Assembly (NCBI RefSeq): GCF_003865345.1
Contig: NZ_RMVE01000002.1
Span: forward strand, 124,001 to 188,000
DNA length: 64,000 nt
Direction of reading: 5' to 3'
DNA from: Nonlabens xiamenensis
GTDB taxonomy: Bacteria; Bacteroidota; Bacteroidia; Flavobacteriales; Flavobacteriaceae
The notes below the pieces were generated by a model, which saw nothing but the letters and a program-made list of their open reading frames with translations, ran no database searches and had not been told where the DNA came from. Below, piece by piece: positions 44,552-54,510 of this stretch. The position numbers and the translations under genes were made by a program. Each line of letters starts with the position of its first letter. Position 1 is the stretch's first letter.

Positions 44552-44629
44552 CACGAAAAGCTTTGAAACGCTTGCTATAGTTGATTTGACATTCGTCAAG
44601 ACGATTTGTATAATCTATAGACGACAACT

Positions 44630-45883
44630 ATGCGGTCAACAAACACATTCTCAATTCTCTTTTGGGCAGACCAAAAGAATGCCACAAATGGCGAAGCTCT
44701 GGTTTATGCCAGAATCACGGTAAACCAAAAACGAGCTAACATTAGTCTGAAAAGACGAGTGCCGGTAAAACTTTGGGACCCAAAGAAAAACCGAAGTAAA
44801 GGCACCTCTGCAGAAGCACGTCAACTCAATCAATACATCGACCAGACTTATACCACGCTCTTCCAGATATACCAAGACTTGAAGTTTCAAGAAAAGTTGA
44901 TAACGGCTAAGCTCATAAAAGCACACTACACAGGCGAGAACGAGCAATCTAAATCACTTCGAAACCTTATCGCTTATCACAGTAAGAAAATTGAAAACAC
45001 GTTAGCCAAGGGAACAATACGAAACTTTGGAGTGACAGAAAACTACCTCAACAAGTTTCTAAACAAAGTGAAGAAAACAACAGATATTTATTTAAAAGAG
45101 CTCGATTATAAATTCCTGTGTGACTTTGAAAATTACCTGGCCAATTACTTGCCAGTTGGACATCCTAAGGCATTAAGTCAAAATACCATAATGAAGCATA
45201 TCCAGCGCTTGCGCAAAATGGTAACACTTGCCTATCATATGGAATGGATTCCACGTGACCCATTTGTAAGATGGAAACCAGTTTACGAGAAAAAGCAACG
45301 TGAGTTCCTTTCTGAAAATGAGCTTTCAAATATGGAAACCTTTGAGTTTTCTATTGAGCGCTTAGAAAGAGTACGTGACCTATTTGTATTCAGCTGTTAC
45401 ACCGGTATCAGCTATGTGGACATAATGAACTTGACTGAAGAAAATTTAGTGCTTGGTATGGATGGAGGAAACTGGATATATACCAAACGTCAAAAAACCA
45501 AATCTGCTGTAAAAGTCCCCTTACTTGGAAAAGCCGAAGAAATCATTTCAAAATATGAGAGACATCCTATGACAGAAATAACGGGAACACTTTTGCCGGT
45601 AATCACTAACGAGAAGCTCAATGTGTACCTAAAAGAAGTAGCGCATTTTGTTGGAATTAAAAAAAATCTCACCTTTCATATGGCGCGTCACACGTTTGCG
45701 ACTACCATTACACTTTCCAACGGTGTGCCAATTGAGACAGTTTCCAAGCTCTTAGGTCACAGTAAAATTGCAACAACTCAGATTTATGCTCGAGTACTTG
45801 AACACAAGGTTAGTAATGATATGGATATCTTGAAAAACAAGTTGTTGAAGAATAAAAATGAACGCATTAAAAAAGCAGATTAA
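44630..45883 (+). CDS. Tyrosine site-specific recombinase, IntDOT-like integrase
   Basis: A 417-residue integrase with an arm-binding N-terminal domain (SILFWADQKNATNGEALVYA, KRRVPVKLWDPKKNR), a SAM-like core-binding domain (about 110-215) and the catalytic domain. Catalytic residues visible: HMARHTFAT (His-x-x-Arg), LGHS (His) and nucleophile Y386 in TTQIYARV. The position of the first catalytic Arg is Ser261 in CYTGISYVDI; the CTnDOT integrase is known to have Ser at this position too. It lies just after tRNA-Arg and is the mobility gene of the copper island to its right. Confidence 0.93.
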   Translation: MRSTNTFSILFWADQKNATNGEALVYARITVNQKRANISLKRRVPVKLWDPKKNRSKGTSAEARQLNQYIDQTYTTLFQIYQDLKFQEKLITAKLIKAHYTGENEQSKSLRNLIAYHSKKIENTLAKGTIRNFGVTENYLNKFLNKVKKTTDIYLKELDYKFLCDFENYLANYLPVGHPKALSQNTIMKHIQRLRKMVTLAYHMEWIPRDPFVRWKPVYEKKQREFLSENELSNMETFEFSIERLERVRDLFVFSCYTGISYVDIMNLTEENLVLGMDGGNWIYTKRQKTKSAVKVPLLGKAEEIISKYERHPMTEITGTLLPVITNEKLNVYLKEVAHFVGIKKNLTFHMARHTFATTITLSNGVPIETVSKLLGHSKIATTQIYARVLEHKVSNDMDILKNKLLKNKNERIKKAD

Positions 45884-45950
45884 TAACCAAATTTATACTT
45901 TCAAGAAGCATTCTAAATAAGAAAGTACAACAAATTATATCAAATTTTAT

Positions 45951-45958
45951 TACTTTTG
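45951..45958 (+). promoter_or_regulatory. -7 promoter box for the copper operon
   Basis: TACTTTTG matches TAnnTTTG and ends six bases before the HYC_CC_PP ATG, so the message may be leaderless or nearly so. It could drive the whole following gene set. Confidence 0.45.
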
Positions 45959-45964
45959 AACTTA

Positions 45965-46384
45965 ATGAAGAAATTCCTCCACAAATCGATGGCTATCTTA
46001 ATGGCAGTCGTGGTACTTTTTACCACGATGTCATTTACTGTTGATATGCATTATTGTGGGGATTCTCTTGTAGATTTTTCATTTTTCCAATCAGCAGAAA
46101 CCTGTGGAATGGAAAAAGAGCAGTCAAGTATAGGTTGTGAAAATCCGATGCTTACCAAAAATTCCTGTTGCTCGGATGAGCAATTAATTATTGAAGGACA
46201 GGATAATTTAAAGCAAGACTTTACTAAGTTGACTTTCGAGCAGCAAACGTTCATCGCTGCATTTACATACTCTTATATAAATTTATTTGAAGGAACCGAA
46301 TCTGAAGAAGTTCCTTTTGAAGATTACCCGCGACCCTTTGTCAAACGGGATGTGCAAGTGCTGCACCAGACTTTCTTAATTTGA
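45965..46384 (+). CDS. HYC_CC_PP family exported protein
   Basis: A 139-residue protein with a signal peptide (MAILMAVVVLFTTMSFTV) and the three family marks: HYC in MHYCGDSLVDFS, CC in KNSCCSDEQ, and the Pro pair in EDYPRPF (here P-R-P). Two further Cys (ETCGM, GCENPM) and Met residues make a copper-binding role attractive. The ATG at 45965 is preferred to a TTG at 45956. First gene of the copper set, 108 bases before cusA. Confidence 0.85.
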   Translation: MKKFLHKSMAILMAVVVLFTTMSFTVDMHYCGDSLVDFSFFQSAETCGMEKEQSSIGCENPMLTKNSCCSDEQLIIEGQDNLKQDFTKLTFEQQTFIAAFTYSYINLFEGTESEEVPFEDYPRPFVKRDVQVLHQTFLI

Positions 46385-46492
46385 TGTATTAGATTTTTTG
46401 AATAATGCCCAACAGCTACGCTGTAGTGGGCTAAAACTCGTGTTTGCCATTTTCTGCCACACGTATTTCCAAAACTCTAATAATCAAATGGT

Positions 46493-49400
46493 ATGCTGAA
46501 TAAGAGCATTAAATTTCTCATAGAAAACAAACTTGTTGCCGTTCTACTACTCGCCCTATTTGTGGGTTGGGGCGTGGTCAATGCACCTTTTAATTGGGAA
46601 ACTGGCTTTTTGCCCACAGACCCAGTTGCCGTAGATGCCATACCTGACATTGGCGAGAACCAGCAGATTGTTTTTACCAAGTGGCAAGGGCGTTCGCCAC
46701 AGGATATTGAAGACCAAATCACATATCCGCTTACCACTTCCCTTCTTGGTATTCCAGGTGTGAAAACCATCCGTAGTTCGTCTATGTTTGGGTTTTCAAG
46801 TATCTACATCATTTTTGAAGAAGACATTGAGTTCTACTGGTCACGCAGTCGTATTCTTGAAAAATTGAACTCGCTTCCTACAAACCTTTTGCCTGATGGT
46901 GTCAATCCATCACTTGGGCCAGATGCCACAGGCCTCGGACAGATATTTTGGTACACGCTGGAAGGTCGCGATAAAGACGGCAACGTAACTGGCGGATGGG
47001 ATTTACAGGAATTGCGTAGCATACAGGATTACTATGTGAAATATGGATTGTCATCGGCAAGTGGTGTTTCTGAAGTAGCTTCCATTGGTGGCTATGTTCA
47101 GGAATACCAAGTGGATATCGACCCAGAAAAAATGCGCCAGTACAACGTGAGTATGGGCGATGTAGTCAAAGCTGTAAAGCAGAGCAATCAAGATATAGGC
47201 GCACAAACACTCGAAATCAATCAAGCGGAATATCTCGTGCGCGGATTGGGTTACGTGAAGTCCATAGCAGATATTGAAAATGCAGTTGTAGATTCTGAAA
47301 ATTTCACTTCCATCCGCATAAAAGATGTGGCTAACGTCCATTTGGGGCCTGCTACCAGACGTGGTATTCTCGATAAGGAAGGGGCCGAAGTCGTAGGTGG
47401 TGTCGTAGTCGCTCGCTACGGTGCAAATCCGCTGGAAGTCATCAATAATGTCAAGGCTCAAATCGCCGAAATAAGCTCTGGACTTCCCACAAAAACCTTG
47501 AAAGATGGGCGCACTTCGCAAGTAGCTATCGTGCCGTTTTACGACCGTACCGAACTCATTCAAGAAACGCTGGACACGCTAAACGAAGCCCTGACTTTGG
47601 AAATCTTGATTACCATTTTGGTCATTATCATAATGGTTTTCAACCTACGTGCATCCATCCTAATTTCTGGCTTATTGCCCGTAGCTGTTTTGATGGTTTT
47701 TATCACGATGAAGCTCTTTAATGTAGATGCAAACATCGTCGCCTTGTCAGGTATCGCCATTGCCATCGGTACAATGGTGGACGTGGGCGTGATACTCGCC
47801 GAAAATATGATTCGGCACTTGGAAGATGAAAAGCTGCGCCTTAATGAAAACGGTAAGGAATACACCACAAACGAAATCATCTACAACGCAACTGCCGAAG
47901 TTTCTGGTGCTATCCTAACAGCTGTCCTGACGACCATTATCAGTTTCCTGCCCGTATTTACGATGATAGGTGCCGAAGGAAAACTGTTCCGGCCACTTGC
48001 TTTTACCAAAACAATGGCACTCACGGCATCACTCATCATTGCGTTATTTCTCATTCCACCCATCGCGGCATTCCTGTTTCGCAAGACGAGTGTGCGAGAA
48101 CGTACACAGTATGCCATTAATGGCTTGCTTGTTTTATTGGGAATTATCGCCATTGTTTACGGTTATTGGTTAGGACTAATTCTTATCGCCTTTGCTATCA
48201 CATCATTTTTAAAGATGCGTGGTAAGCTTTCGCGAAAGCGTAAAAACCTTCTGGACATCATCATTTCATCGGTTGCCATCGTATTCTTGCTCGCTACCTA
48301 CTGGCGACCGTTAGGCTTTGACCGAAGTATTGTGATGAACTTGTTATTTGTTTCCATTATCTGTTTTGGACTGCTTGGTGTGTTCTCGATTTTCAGGATA
48401 TACTATGAGCGTATTTTGCGATGGGCACTTCAGAACCGATATCTATTCTTAATCGTTCCGGCTACGGTGCTCACTTTGGGTATCATTATTATGCGAAATA
48501 CGGGCAAAGAGTTTATGCCAGCGCTGAATGAAGGCTCTTTCCTGCTGATGCCTACATCCTTACCACACGCTGGTGTGGAAGAAAACAAGCGTGTGTTGCA
48601 ACAGCTCGATATGGCGGTGGCGAGCATCCCTGAAATTGAAACCGTAGTAGGAAAAGCAGGACGAACGGAAAGCGCACTCGACCCAGCACCACTCTCGATG
48701 TACGAAAACGTCATTCAATACAAGTCTGAATATATGCGGAATAGTTCTGGCGAGCGACAACGTTATAAAGTCAATGACGATGGATTATTTGTACTGAAAA
48801 ACGATAAATTCATTATCAATCCGAACAATGAAATAGATGAAGATGTCAACTATGATGAAGCATCGCTCAAGACTAACGCTACACGCGAAGATTTGATTGA
48901 AGATGACGATGGCGAATACTACCGCAACTGGCGACCAGAAATCGAAAGTCCAGATGATATTTGGAACGAGATAGTTCGAGTAACCAAATTACCAGGCGTG
49001 ACATCTGCACCCAAGTTGCAACCCATCGAAACACGATTGGTTATGCTACAAACGGGAATGCGAGCACCTATGGGCATCAAGGTAAAAGGTCCCGATTTAA
49101 AGTCCATAGAAAACTTCGGTCTGGAACTGGAAGACATTCTAAAACAAGCCGAAGGCGTTAAGGAACAAGCTGTTTTTGCAGACCGTATCGTGGGCAAACC
49201 CTACTTGCTCATCGATATTAAGCGAGACCAATTGGCTCGATATGGCATTTCCATTTTGGATGTTCAGGAAATCCTTCAAGTGGCCGTGGGCGGTATGCCA
49301 TTAACTCAGACCGTGGAAGGTCGTGAGCGTTATGCCGTGCGGGTTCGCTATCCACGAGAGTTACGGGCAAACCCAGACGACCTTAAAAACATCTATGTTC

Positions 49401-50245
49401 CTGTTGAAAAAGGCAGCCCTGTACCGCTGGGCGAACTGGTCGAGATACGATACGAACAAGGTCCACAAGTCATTAAAAGTGAAGATACTTTTCTAATCGG
49501 CTACGTGCTGTTTGATAAACTCAATGGCTTTGCCGAAGTAGATGTGGTGGAAAATGCTCAAGCCTTAATCCAAGATAACATAGACAACGGTACGCTGGTC
49601 GTACCCCAAGGTGTGAGCTATCGCTTTACGGGAACTTATGAAAATCAGTTGCGAGCAGAAAAAACCTTATCGGTTGTCGTACCACTTTGTTTACTGGTTA
49701 TTTTCTTGATTTTGTATTTCCAGTTTAGGTCGGTTTCTACATCGCTTATGGTGTTTACCGCCATTGCCGTAGCCTTTGCAGGTGGTTTCATTATGATTTG
49801 GTTGTATGGGCAAGATTGGTTTTTCAACTTCAGCTTTTTTGGCGAGAACCTACGGGATTTGTTCAATATGAAAACCATCAATTTAAGTGTGGCCGTTTGG
49901 GTAGGTTTTATTGCCCTTTTCGGTATCGCAACGGATGATGGCGTGGTAATGGCCACCTACTTAGACCAATCTTTCAAAAGCAACGAACCAAACAATAAAA
50001 AAGGCATTCGTCTCGCCACTTTGGAAGCGGCTGGAAAACGCATTCGTCCGTGTTTGATGACAACCGTAACAACAGTTTTGGCACTACTACCAGTACTCAC
50101 ATCTACAGGAAAGGGAAGCGATATAATGATACCGATGGCAATTCCCATTTTTGGCGGAATGATAATCGATGTTACGTCCTACTTCCTACTGCCAGTCTTA
50201 TACAGCTGGAAAAAGGAATTCCAACTTAAAAGAGCAAACAAATGA
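46493..50245 (+). CDS. cusA: CusA-type Cu(I)/Ag(I) efflux RND pump, enlarged
   Basis: Inner-membrane proton-driven pump of the heavy-metal RND family. Motifs include AVDAIPDIGENQQIV, GIAIAIGTMVDVGVI with ENMIRH, and TGKEFMPALNEGSFLLMPT. The three methionines that bind Cu(I)/Ag(I) in E. coli CusA are conserved: M686 (LLMPTSLP), M736 (PLSMYEN) and M851 (RLVMLQTG). At 1250 residues it is about 200 longer than E. coli CusA: an extra block with several hydrophobic segments (about residues 530-635) and an acidic insert (about 745-820). Its stop overlaps the cusC start. Palindrome copy 8 lies in the extra membrane block. Confidence 0.93.
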   Translation: MLNKSIKFLIENKLVAVLLLALFVGWGVVNAPFNWETGFLPTDPVAVDAIPDIGENQQIVFTKWQGRSPQDIEDQITYPLTTSLLGIPGVKTIRSSSMFGFSSIYIIFEEDIEFYWSRSRILEKLNSLPTNLLPDGVNPSLGPDATGLGQIFWYTLEGRDKDGNVTGGWDLQELRSIQDYYVKYGLSSASGVSEVASIGGYVQEYQVDIDPEKMRQYNVSMGDVVKAVKQSNQDIGAQTLEINQAEYLVRGLGYVKSIADIENAVVDSENFTSIRIKDVANVHLGPATRRGILDKEGAEVVGGVVVARYGANPLEVINNVKAQIAEISSGLPTKTLKDGRTSQVAIVPFYDRTELIQETLDTLNEALTLEILITILVIIIMVFNLRASILISGLLPVAVLMVFITMKLFNVDANIVALSGIAIAIGTMVDVGVILAENMIRHLEDEKLRLNENGKEYTTNEIIYNATAEVSGAILTAVLTTIISFLPVFTMIGAEGKLFRPLAFTKTMALTASLIIALFLIPPIAAFLFRKTSVRERTQYAINGLLVLLGIIAIVYGYWLGLILIAFAITSFLKMRGKLSRKRKNLLDIIISSVAIVFLLATYWRPLGFDRSIVMNLLFVSIICFGLLGVFSIFRIYYERILRWALQNRYLFLIVPATVLTLGIIIMRNTGKEFMPALNEGSFLLMPTSLPHAGVEENKRVLQQLDMAVASIPEIETVVGKAGRTESALDPAPLSMYENVIQYKSEYMRNSSGERQRYKVNDDGLFVLKNDKFIINPNNEIDEDVNYDEASLKTNATREDLIEDDDGEYYRNWRPEIESPDDIWNEIVRVTKLPGVTSAPKLQPIETRLVMLQTGMRAPMGIKVKGPDLKSIENFGLELEDILKQAEGVKEQAVFADRIVGKPYLLIDIKRDQLARYGISILDVQEILQVAVGGMPLTQTVEGRERYAVRVRYPRELRANPDDLKNIYVPVEKGSPVPLGELVEIRYEQGPQVIKSEDTFLIGYVLFDKLNGFAEVDVVENAQALIQDNIDNGTLVVPQGVSYRFTGTYENQLRAEKTLSVVVPLCLLVIFLILYFQFRSVSTSLMVFTAIAVAFAGGFIMIWLYGQDWFFNFSFFGENLRDLFNMKTINLSVAVWVGFIALFGIATDDGVVMATYLDQSFKSNEPNNKKGIRLATLEAAGKRIRPCLMTTVTTVLALLPVLTSTGKGSDIMIPMAIPIFGGMIIDVTSYFLLPVLYSWKKEFQLKRANK
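48225..48240. repeat. Palindrome GCTTTCGCGAAAGCG, copy 8 (in cusA)
   Basis: Exact apart from the outermost left base (A instead of C); read on the forward strand as LSRKR in the extra membrane block of CusA. Confidence 0.9.
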
Positions 50246-51462
50246 AGAAATTAAAATATATTCTGGTGTTCTTGTTTGTTTCTGCTTTCGCGAAAGCGCA
50301 ACAATTACAATCCTACATTCAGGAAGCTGAAGCTAATAATCCAGAAATTCAAGCCTTTGAATTGCGCTACGACATCGCCGAAGAAAAGGTAAACGAAGCC
50401 AACTGGATTCCCAATACCGAGGTAAGCGCCGGCTATTTTGTGAGCGAGCCAGAAACCAGAGTGGGCGCACAACGTGCACGAATAGGTGTCAAGCAAATGT
50501 TGCCGTGGTTTGGCACCATTACCGCTCGTGAGAATTACGCTACCGCAATGGCAGATGCGGAATATGTGGACATCACGATTGCAAAGCGCAAGCTCGCACT
50601 TTCGGTTGCACAATCCTATTACCGCTTGTATGCCATTAGAGCCAAGCAAGCTGTGCTGGATGAAAACATACAGCTACTGGAAACCTATGAGCGACTTGCA
50701 CTCACATCTGTAGAAGTAGGCAAAGCGAGTGCCGTAGATGTGTTGCGACTTCAGATTAGACAAAATGAATTACAGCAACAAAAGGAAGTGCTGGAAGAAG
50801 AATTTACAGCAGAACAAATAGCTTTCAACAACTTGCTCAACCGTGATGCAATAATGACGGTTATCGTTGTTCCAGAAATGGAAATTCCGCAGGAAGACCC
50901 ATTTTATAATAATGAAAAGCTATTAGTCAATCCTGAACTGCTCAAATATGACAAACTCTATGAATCGGTAGCACAATCTGAACTGCTCAACCAGCGTGAG
51001 AGTTTGCCTTTGATTGGTTTTGGTGTGGACTACTTGCCCGTTACAGAACGTAGCGATGTCAACTTCATCGATAATGGGAAAGATGTTTTGATGCCTATGG
51101 TTTCGGTTTCCATTCCCATTTTCAACAACCGTTATAAATCCATTTCAAAACAAAATGAACTGCGACAGCAAGAAATAGAAACCCAACGGGAACAGCGATT
51201 GAATGTGCTGGAATCCGCTTTCGCGAAAGCGCAATCACAACGCAACCAAGCTCGCATCGCTTACAACACACAAGTTCGTAACCTAAAACAAGCCCAAGAT
51301 GCTGAAGAAATTCTGGTAAAAAATTATGAGACTGGCACTATCGATTTTAACGATGTGCTGGACATTCAGGAATTGCAGTTGAAGTTTCAAATGAACCAAA
51401 TCGAGTCGGTAAAAGGGTACTATGTACAATCGGCCATTATTAACTATTTAATCAATAAATAA
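50242..51462 (+). CDS. TolC-family outer membrane factor of the copper pump (CusC role)
   Basis: A 406-residue outer-membrane efflux protein with signal peptide (ILVFLFVSAFAKA, cut before QQLQ) and the TolC helical hairpins (NNPEIQAFELRYDIAEEKVNEA, VAQSYYRLYAIRAKQAVLDENI, DVLRLQIRQNELQQQKEVLEEE and the late NYETGTIDFNDVLDIQELQL). It starts within the cusA stop (ATGA overlap). Two palindrome copies lie in this gene: one encodes AFAKA at the signal-peptide cleavage site, the other AFAKA in a coiled-coil helix. It should form the tripartite pump with CusA and the CusB-like adaptor further downstream. Confidence 0.9.
   Translation: MKKLKYILVFLFVSAFAKAQQLQSYIQEAEANNPEIQAFELRYDIAEEKVNEANWIPNTEVSAGYFVSEPETRVGAQRARIGVKQMLPWFGTITARENYATAMADAEYVDITIAKRKLALSVAQSYYRLYAIRAKQAVLDENIQLLETYERLALTSVEVGKASAVDVLRLQIRQNELQQQKEVLEEEFTAEQIAFNNLLNRDAIMTVIVVPEMEIPQEDPFYNNEKLLVNPELLKYDKLYESVAQSELLNQRESLPLIGFGVDYLPVTERSDVNFIDNGKDVLMPMVSVSIPIFNNRYKSISKQNELRQQEIETQREQRLNVLESAFAKAQSQRNQARIAYNTQVRNLKQAQDAEEILVKNYETGTIDFNDVLDIQELQLKFQMNQIESVKGYYVQSAIINYLINK
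50284..50298. repeat. Palindrome GCTTTCGCGAAAGCG, copy 9 (signal peptide of CusC)
   Basis: Exact core; encodes AFAKA exactly at the AxA signal peptidase site. Confidence 0.95.
51216..51231. repeat. CGCTTTCGCGAAAGCG palindrome, copy 10 (in CusC)
   Basis: Exact 16-bp palindrome, read as AFAKA in a long helix. Confidence 0.95.
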
Positions 51463-51478
51463 TAAAAATATATATCCT

Positions 51479-51988
51479 ATGAAAAACGTAATTAAAACAA
51501 CAGTAGTAATCCTTGCCTTAGTAAGCTTTGTTTCTTGTAAGAATGAAACTAAAAACGATAAAAACATATCAAATTCTGATGCTGTTACGATGGCAGAATT
51601 GTCTTTTGAAAATGAAAATGTTGGTAAACAATTTCAGCATTATATCCACCTTAAAACCGCATTGGTAAATTCAGATATGGACGAAGCGAAATCTGGTGCA
51701 AAAATGCTTTTGGAAAATTCAGAAGATGCAGCTTTAAATGAGTTACTCTCAAAAATTTCAGAAGCAAGTGATATTGAAGAACAGCGTACATTGTTTTCTG
51801 ACGTAACAGAAAAAATGACAGCGATTGTCAATGCATCAATTTCGTCTGGCGAAGTGTACCAGCAATATTGCCCAATGGCTTTTAACAATGAAGGTGGTTA
51901 TTGGCTTTCAACCGAAGAAGAAATCCGCAATCCTTACTTCGGCGACAGAATGCTCAAATGTGGTAAAGTGACGGAAACTATTAAGTAA
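51479..51988 (+). CDS. DUF3347 lipoprotein, periplasmic copper-binding candidate
   Basis: A 169-residue lipoprotein (VVILALVSFVSC) with one DUF3347 domain: QFQHYIHLKTALVNSDMDEA, helical middle, then QQYCPMAFNNEGGYWLS and NPYFGDRMLKCGK. The conserved Cys and Met of the CPMA and MLKCG elements suit Cu(I) binding; DUF3347 domains occur beside Cus and Cop proteins in Bacteroidota. A second DUF3347 domain is fused to the CusB adaptor in this operon. Located 16 bases after cusC. Confidence 0.88.
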   Translation: MKNVIKTTVVILALVSFVSCKNETKNDKNISNSDAVTMAELSFENENVGKQFQHYIHLKTALVNSDMDEAKSGAKMLLENSEDAALNELLSKISEASDIEEQRTLFSDVTEKMTAIVNASISSGEVYQQYCPMAFNNEGGYWLSTEEEIRNPYFGDRMLKCGKVTETIK

Positions 51989-51989
51989 A

Positions 51990-54491
51990 ATGAAACACAC
52001 CTATCACATACACGGAATGACCTGCAACGGTTGCCGAAACCACGTCGAACAGACGCTTTCCAAAATAGAAGGTGTTACTAATGCCTCTGTCAATTTAGAA
52101 AAAGCCGAAGCGACCATAGAAATGGAATCCCATATTCCAATAGAGAAATTTCAAGAGGCGCTTAAAGCCGATGGTGGGCAATACAGTATCCATCAAAATG
52201 GCGAACATCAGCATACCCACGATAAGAAGAAAGTTGAGAAACCCAAAGGTCAAGGAAAGGGAACATTTTACTGTCCGATGCATTGCGAGGGCGACAAGAC
52301 TTACGACAAACCAGGCGACTGTCCTGTTTGCGGAATGGATTTGGTTGAAGAAGTTAACCTAACGGCTACTTCCGACACCCAATATACCTGTCCGATGCAT
52401 CCCGAAATTATTAAGGATGAACCGGGAAGCTGTCCAATTTGTGGGATGGATTTAGTGCCTATGGAACCCGATTTATCCGCAGAGGAAAAGACCTATAAAA
52501 AACTTCTTAAAAAGTTCTGGATAGCGGTCGCTTTCACATTGCCCATTTTTATCATTGCAATGTCCGAAATGCTGCCCAACAACCCCTTATATGATGTTTT
52601 AGAATTAAAATATTGGAACTGGATTCAATTTGCGCTTTCTATTCCTGTGGTATTCTACGCTACTTGGATGTTCTTTGAACGTGCCTACCGCAGTATAAAG
52701 ACGTGGAACTTAAATATGTTTACGCTTATCGGTATCGGTGCTGGCGTTGCTTGGCTCTTCAGCGTGTTCGGGATGCTCGTACCCGATTTTTTCCCTGACC
52801 AATTCAAGACCGAAGCCGGTACGGTTCACGTCTATTTTGAGGCTGCTACGGTGATTCTAACTTTGGTTCTACTTGGTCAAGTCCTCGAAGCTCGTGCGCA
52901 TAGCAAGACCAATTCCGCAGTCAAGGAACTTTTAAAATTGGCACCTAACAAGGCTATAAAGGTAGTTGATGGGGAAGAACAGGAAGTGGCCATCGATGAA
53001 ATTGAATTGGGCGATATCCTACGTGTGAAGCCGGGCGATAAGATTCCTGTGGATGGCGTTATTACCGAAGGCGAAACTTCCATCGATGAATCGATGATTA
53101 CAGGCGAACCCATTCCTGTAAACAAATCAGTAGATGATAAAGTAAGTAGCGGAACTATCAACGGCAATCAGTCCTTCTTGATGAAAGCTGAAAAGGTTGG
53201 GTCTGACACCCTGTTATCACAGATTATACAGATGGTCAATGATGCCAGTCGAAGCCGTGCACCCATCCAAAAGTTGGCCGATACCGTTTCGGGATATTTC
53301 GTGCCAATCGTGGTCATCATCGCTGCTGTGACATTCGGCGTTTGGGCGATTTGGGGCCCAGAGCCAGCCTATGTTTATGCCTTGGTCAATGCGATTGCCG
53401 TATTGATTATCGCCTGTCCGTGTGCTTTGGGACTTGCGACACCAATGTCCGTTATGGTCGGCGTTGGCAAAGGTGCGCAGAATGGTGTGCTTATTAAAAA
53501 TGCCGAAGCCCTTGAAAAAATGGACAAGGTGGATACACTAATTGTTGATAAGACTGGAACGATAACCGAAGGAAAACCAACGGTCGAGAAAGTGGGTTCT
53601 TTTGACAAGGGGTCTACCGAAACCGAAGTACTACGATACATTGTTTCCTTGAACAGCCAAAGTGAACATCCGCTGGCGGAAGCCACCGTAAAATATGGAA
53701 AAGAACAAAACGCAGAGTTTTTAAAAGCAGATGGATTTAACGCAGTAACTGGAAAAGGCGTTGAAGGTGAAGTGAACAATAAAGAAGTGGCTTTAGGTAA
53801 CGCCAAAATGATGGAACAGGCAAATGCTACACTTACCGAAGCTATGGAAAACGAGGCACAATCCTACCAAAAACAAGGGAAAACGGTTTCCTATCTCGCT
53901 GTAGAAGGTCAAGTTTTAGGCTACGTCGTTATCGGCGACAAAATCAAGGAAACGAGTGCAAAAGCTATCAAGGATTTGCAGAATAAGGGAATTGCGGTCA
54001 TTATGCTTACTGGTGATAATCACGACACCGCCCAAGCTGTCGCAGATGAGCTTAACCTTGCCGATTTTCAAGCAAGTATGCTACCAGAAAACAAATTGCA
54101 GGAAGTCGAGAAATTACAAGAGCAAGGCAAGGTGGTTGCAATGGCAGGCGATGGTATCAATGATGCACCTGCACTCGCTAAAAGTGATGTAGGTATCGCA
54201 ATGGGAACAGGTACGGATGTTGCCATTGAAAGTGCAGCCATTACCTTGGTGAAAGGCGATTTACACGGTATCGTAAAGGCAAGAAATCTAAGTGATGTAG
54301 TAATGCGCAATATCAAACAAAACCTCTTTTTTGCAATGATTTATAACACGCTGGGTATCCCTATTGCAGCAGGACTACTGTATCCGTTTTTTGGAATACT
54401 CTTATCGCCAATGATTGCGGCTTTGGCGATGAGCTTCAGTTCGGTATCGGTAATTGCCAACTCATTACGTCTAAAAAGTAAAAACATATAA
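51990..54491 (+). CDS. copA: Cu(I)-translocating P-type ATPase
   Basis: An 833-residue P1B-ATPase that pumps Cu(I) from the cytoplasm. Order of domains: heavy-metal-associated domain with CNGC (C12, C15); two zinc-ribbon-like heavy-metal binding domains (YCPMHCEGDKTYDKPGDCPV and YTCPMHPEIIKDEPGSCPIC); eight membrane helices with the transport site CPC (residues 476-478); phosphorylation site DKTGT (D520); SEHPLAEA; TGDNHDTA; GDGINDAPAL. The last helices read YNTLGIPIAAG and MSFSSVSVIANSLRL, as in Cu(I) (P1B-1) pumps. Lies two bases after the DUF3347 gene. Confidence 0.94.
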   Translation: MKHTYHIHGMTCNGCRNHVEQTLSKIEGVTNASVNLEKAEATIEMESHIPIEKFQEALKADGGQYSIHQNGEHQHTHDKKKVEKPKGQGKGTFYCPMHCEGDKTYDKPGDCPVCGMDLVEEVNLTATSDTQYTCPMHPEIIKDEPGSCPICGMDLVPMEPDLSAEEKTYKKLLKKFWIAVAFTLPIFIIAMSEMLPNNPLYDVLELKYWNWIQFALSIPVVFYATWMFFERAYRSIKTWNLNMFTLIGIGAGVAWLFSVFGMLVPDFFPDQFKTEAGTVHVYFEAATVILTLVLLGQVLEARAHSKTNSAVKELLKLAPNKAIKVVDGEEQEVAIDEIELGDILRVKPGDKIPVDGVITEGETSIDESMITGEPIPVNKSVDDKVSSGTINGNQSFLMKAEKVGSDTLLSQIIQMVNDASRSRAPIQKLADTVSGYFVPIVVIIAAVTFGVWAIWGPEPAYVYALVNAIAVLIIACPCALGLATPMSVMVGVGKGAQNGVLIKNAEALEKMDKVDTLIVDKTGTITEGKPTVEKVGSFDKGSTETEVLRYIVSLNSQSEHPLAEATVKYGKEQNAEFLKADGFNAVTGKGVEGEVNNKEVALGNAKMMEQANATLTEAMENEAQSYQKQGKTVSYLAVEGQVLGYVVIGDKIKETSAKAIKDLQNKGIAVIMLTGDNHDTAQAVADELNLADFQASMLPENKLQEVEKLQEQGKVVAMAGDGINDAPALAKSDVGIAMGTGTDVAIESAAITLVKGDLHGIVKARNLSDVVMRNIKQNLFFAMIYNTLGIPIAAGLLYPFFGILLSPMIAALAMSFSSVSVIANSLRLKSKNI

Positions 54492-54510
54492 TCTAACTAA
54501 TTAAATACTT

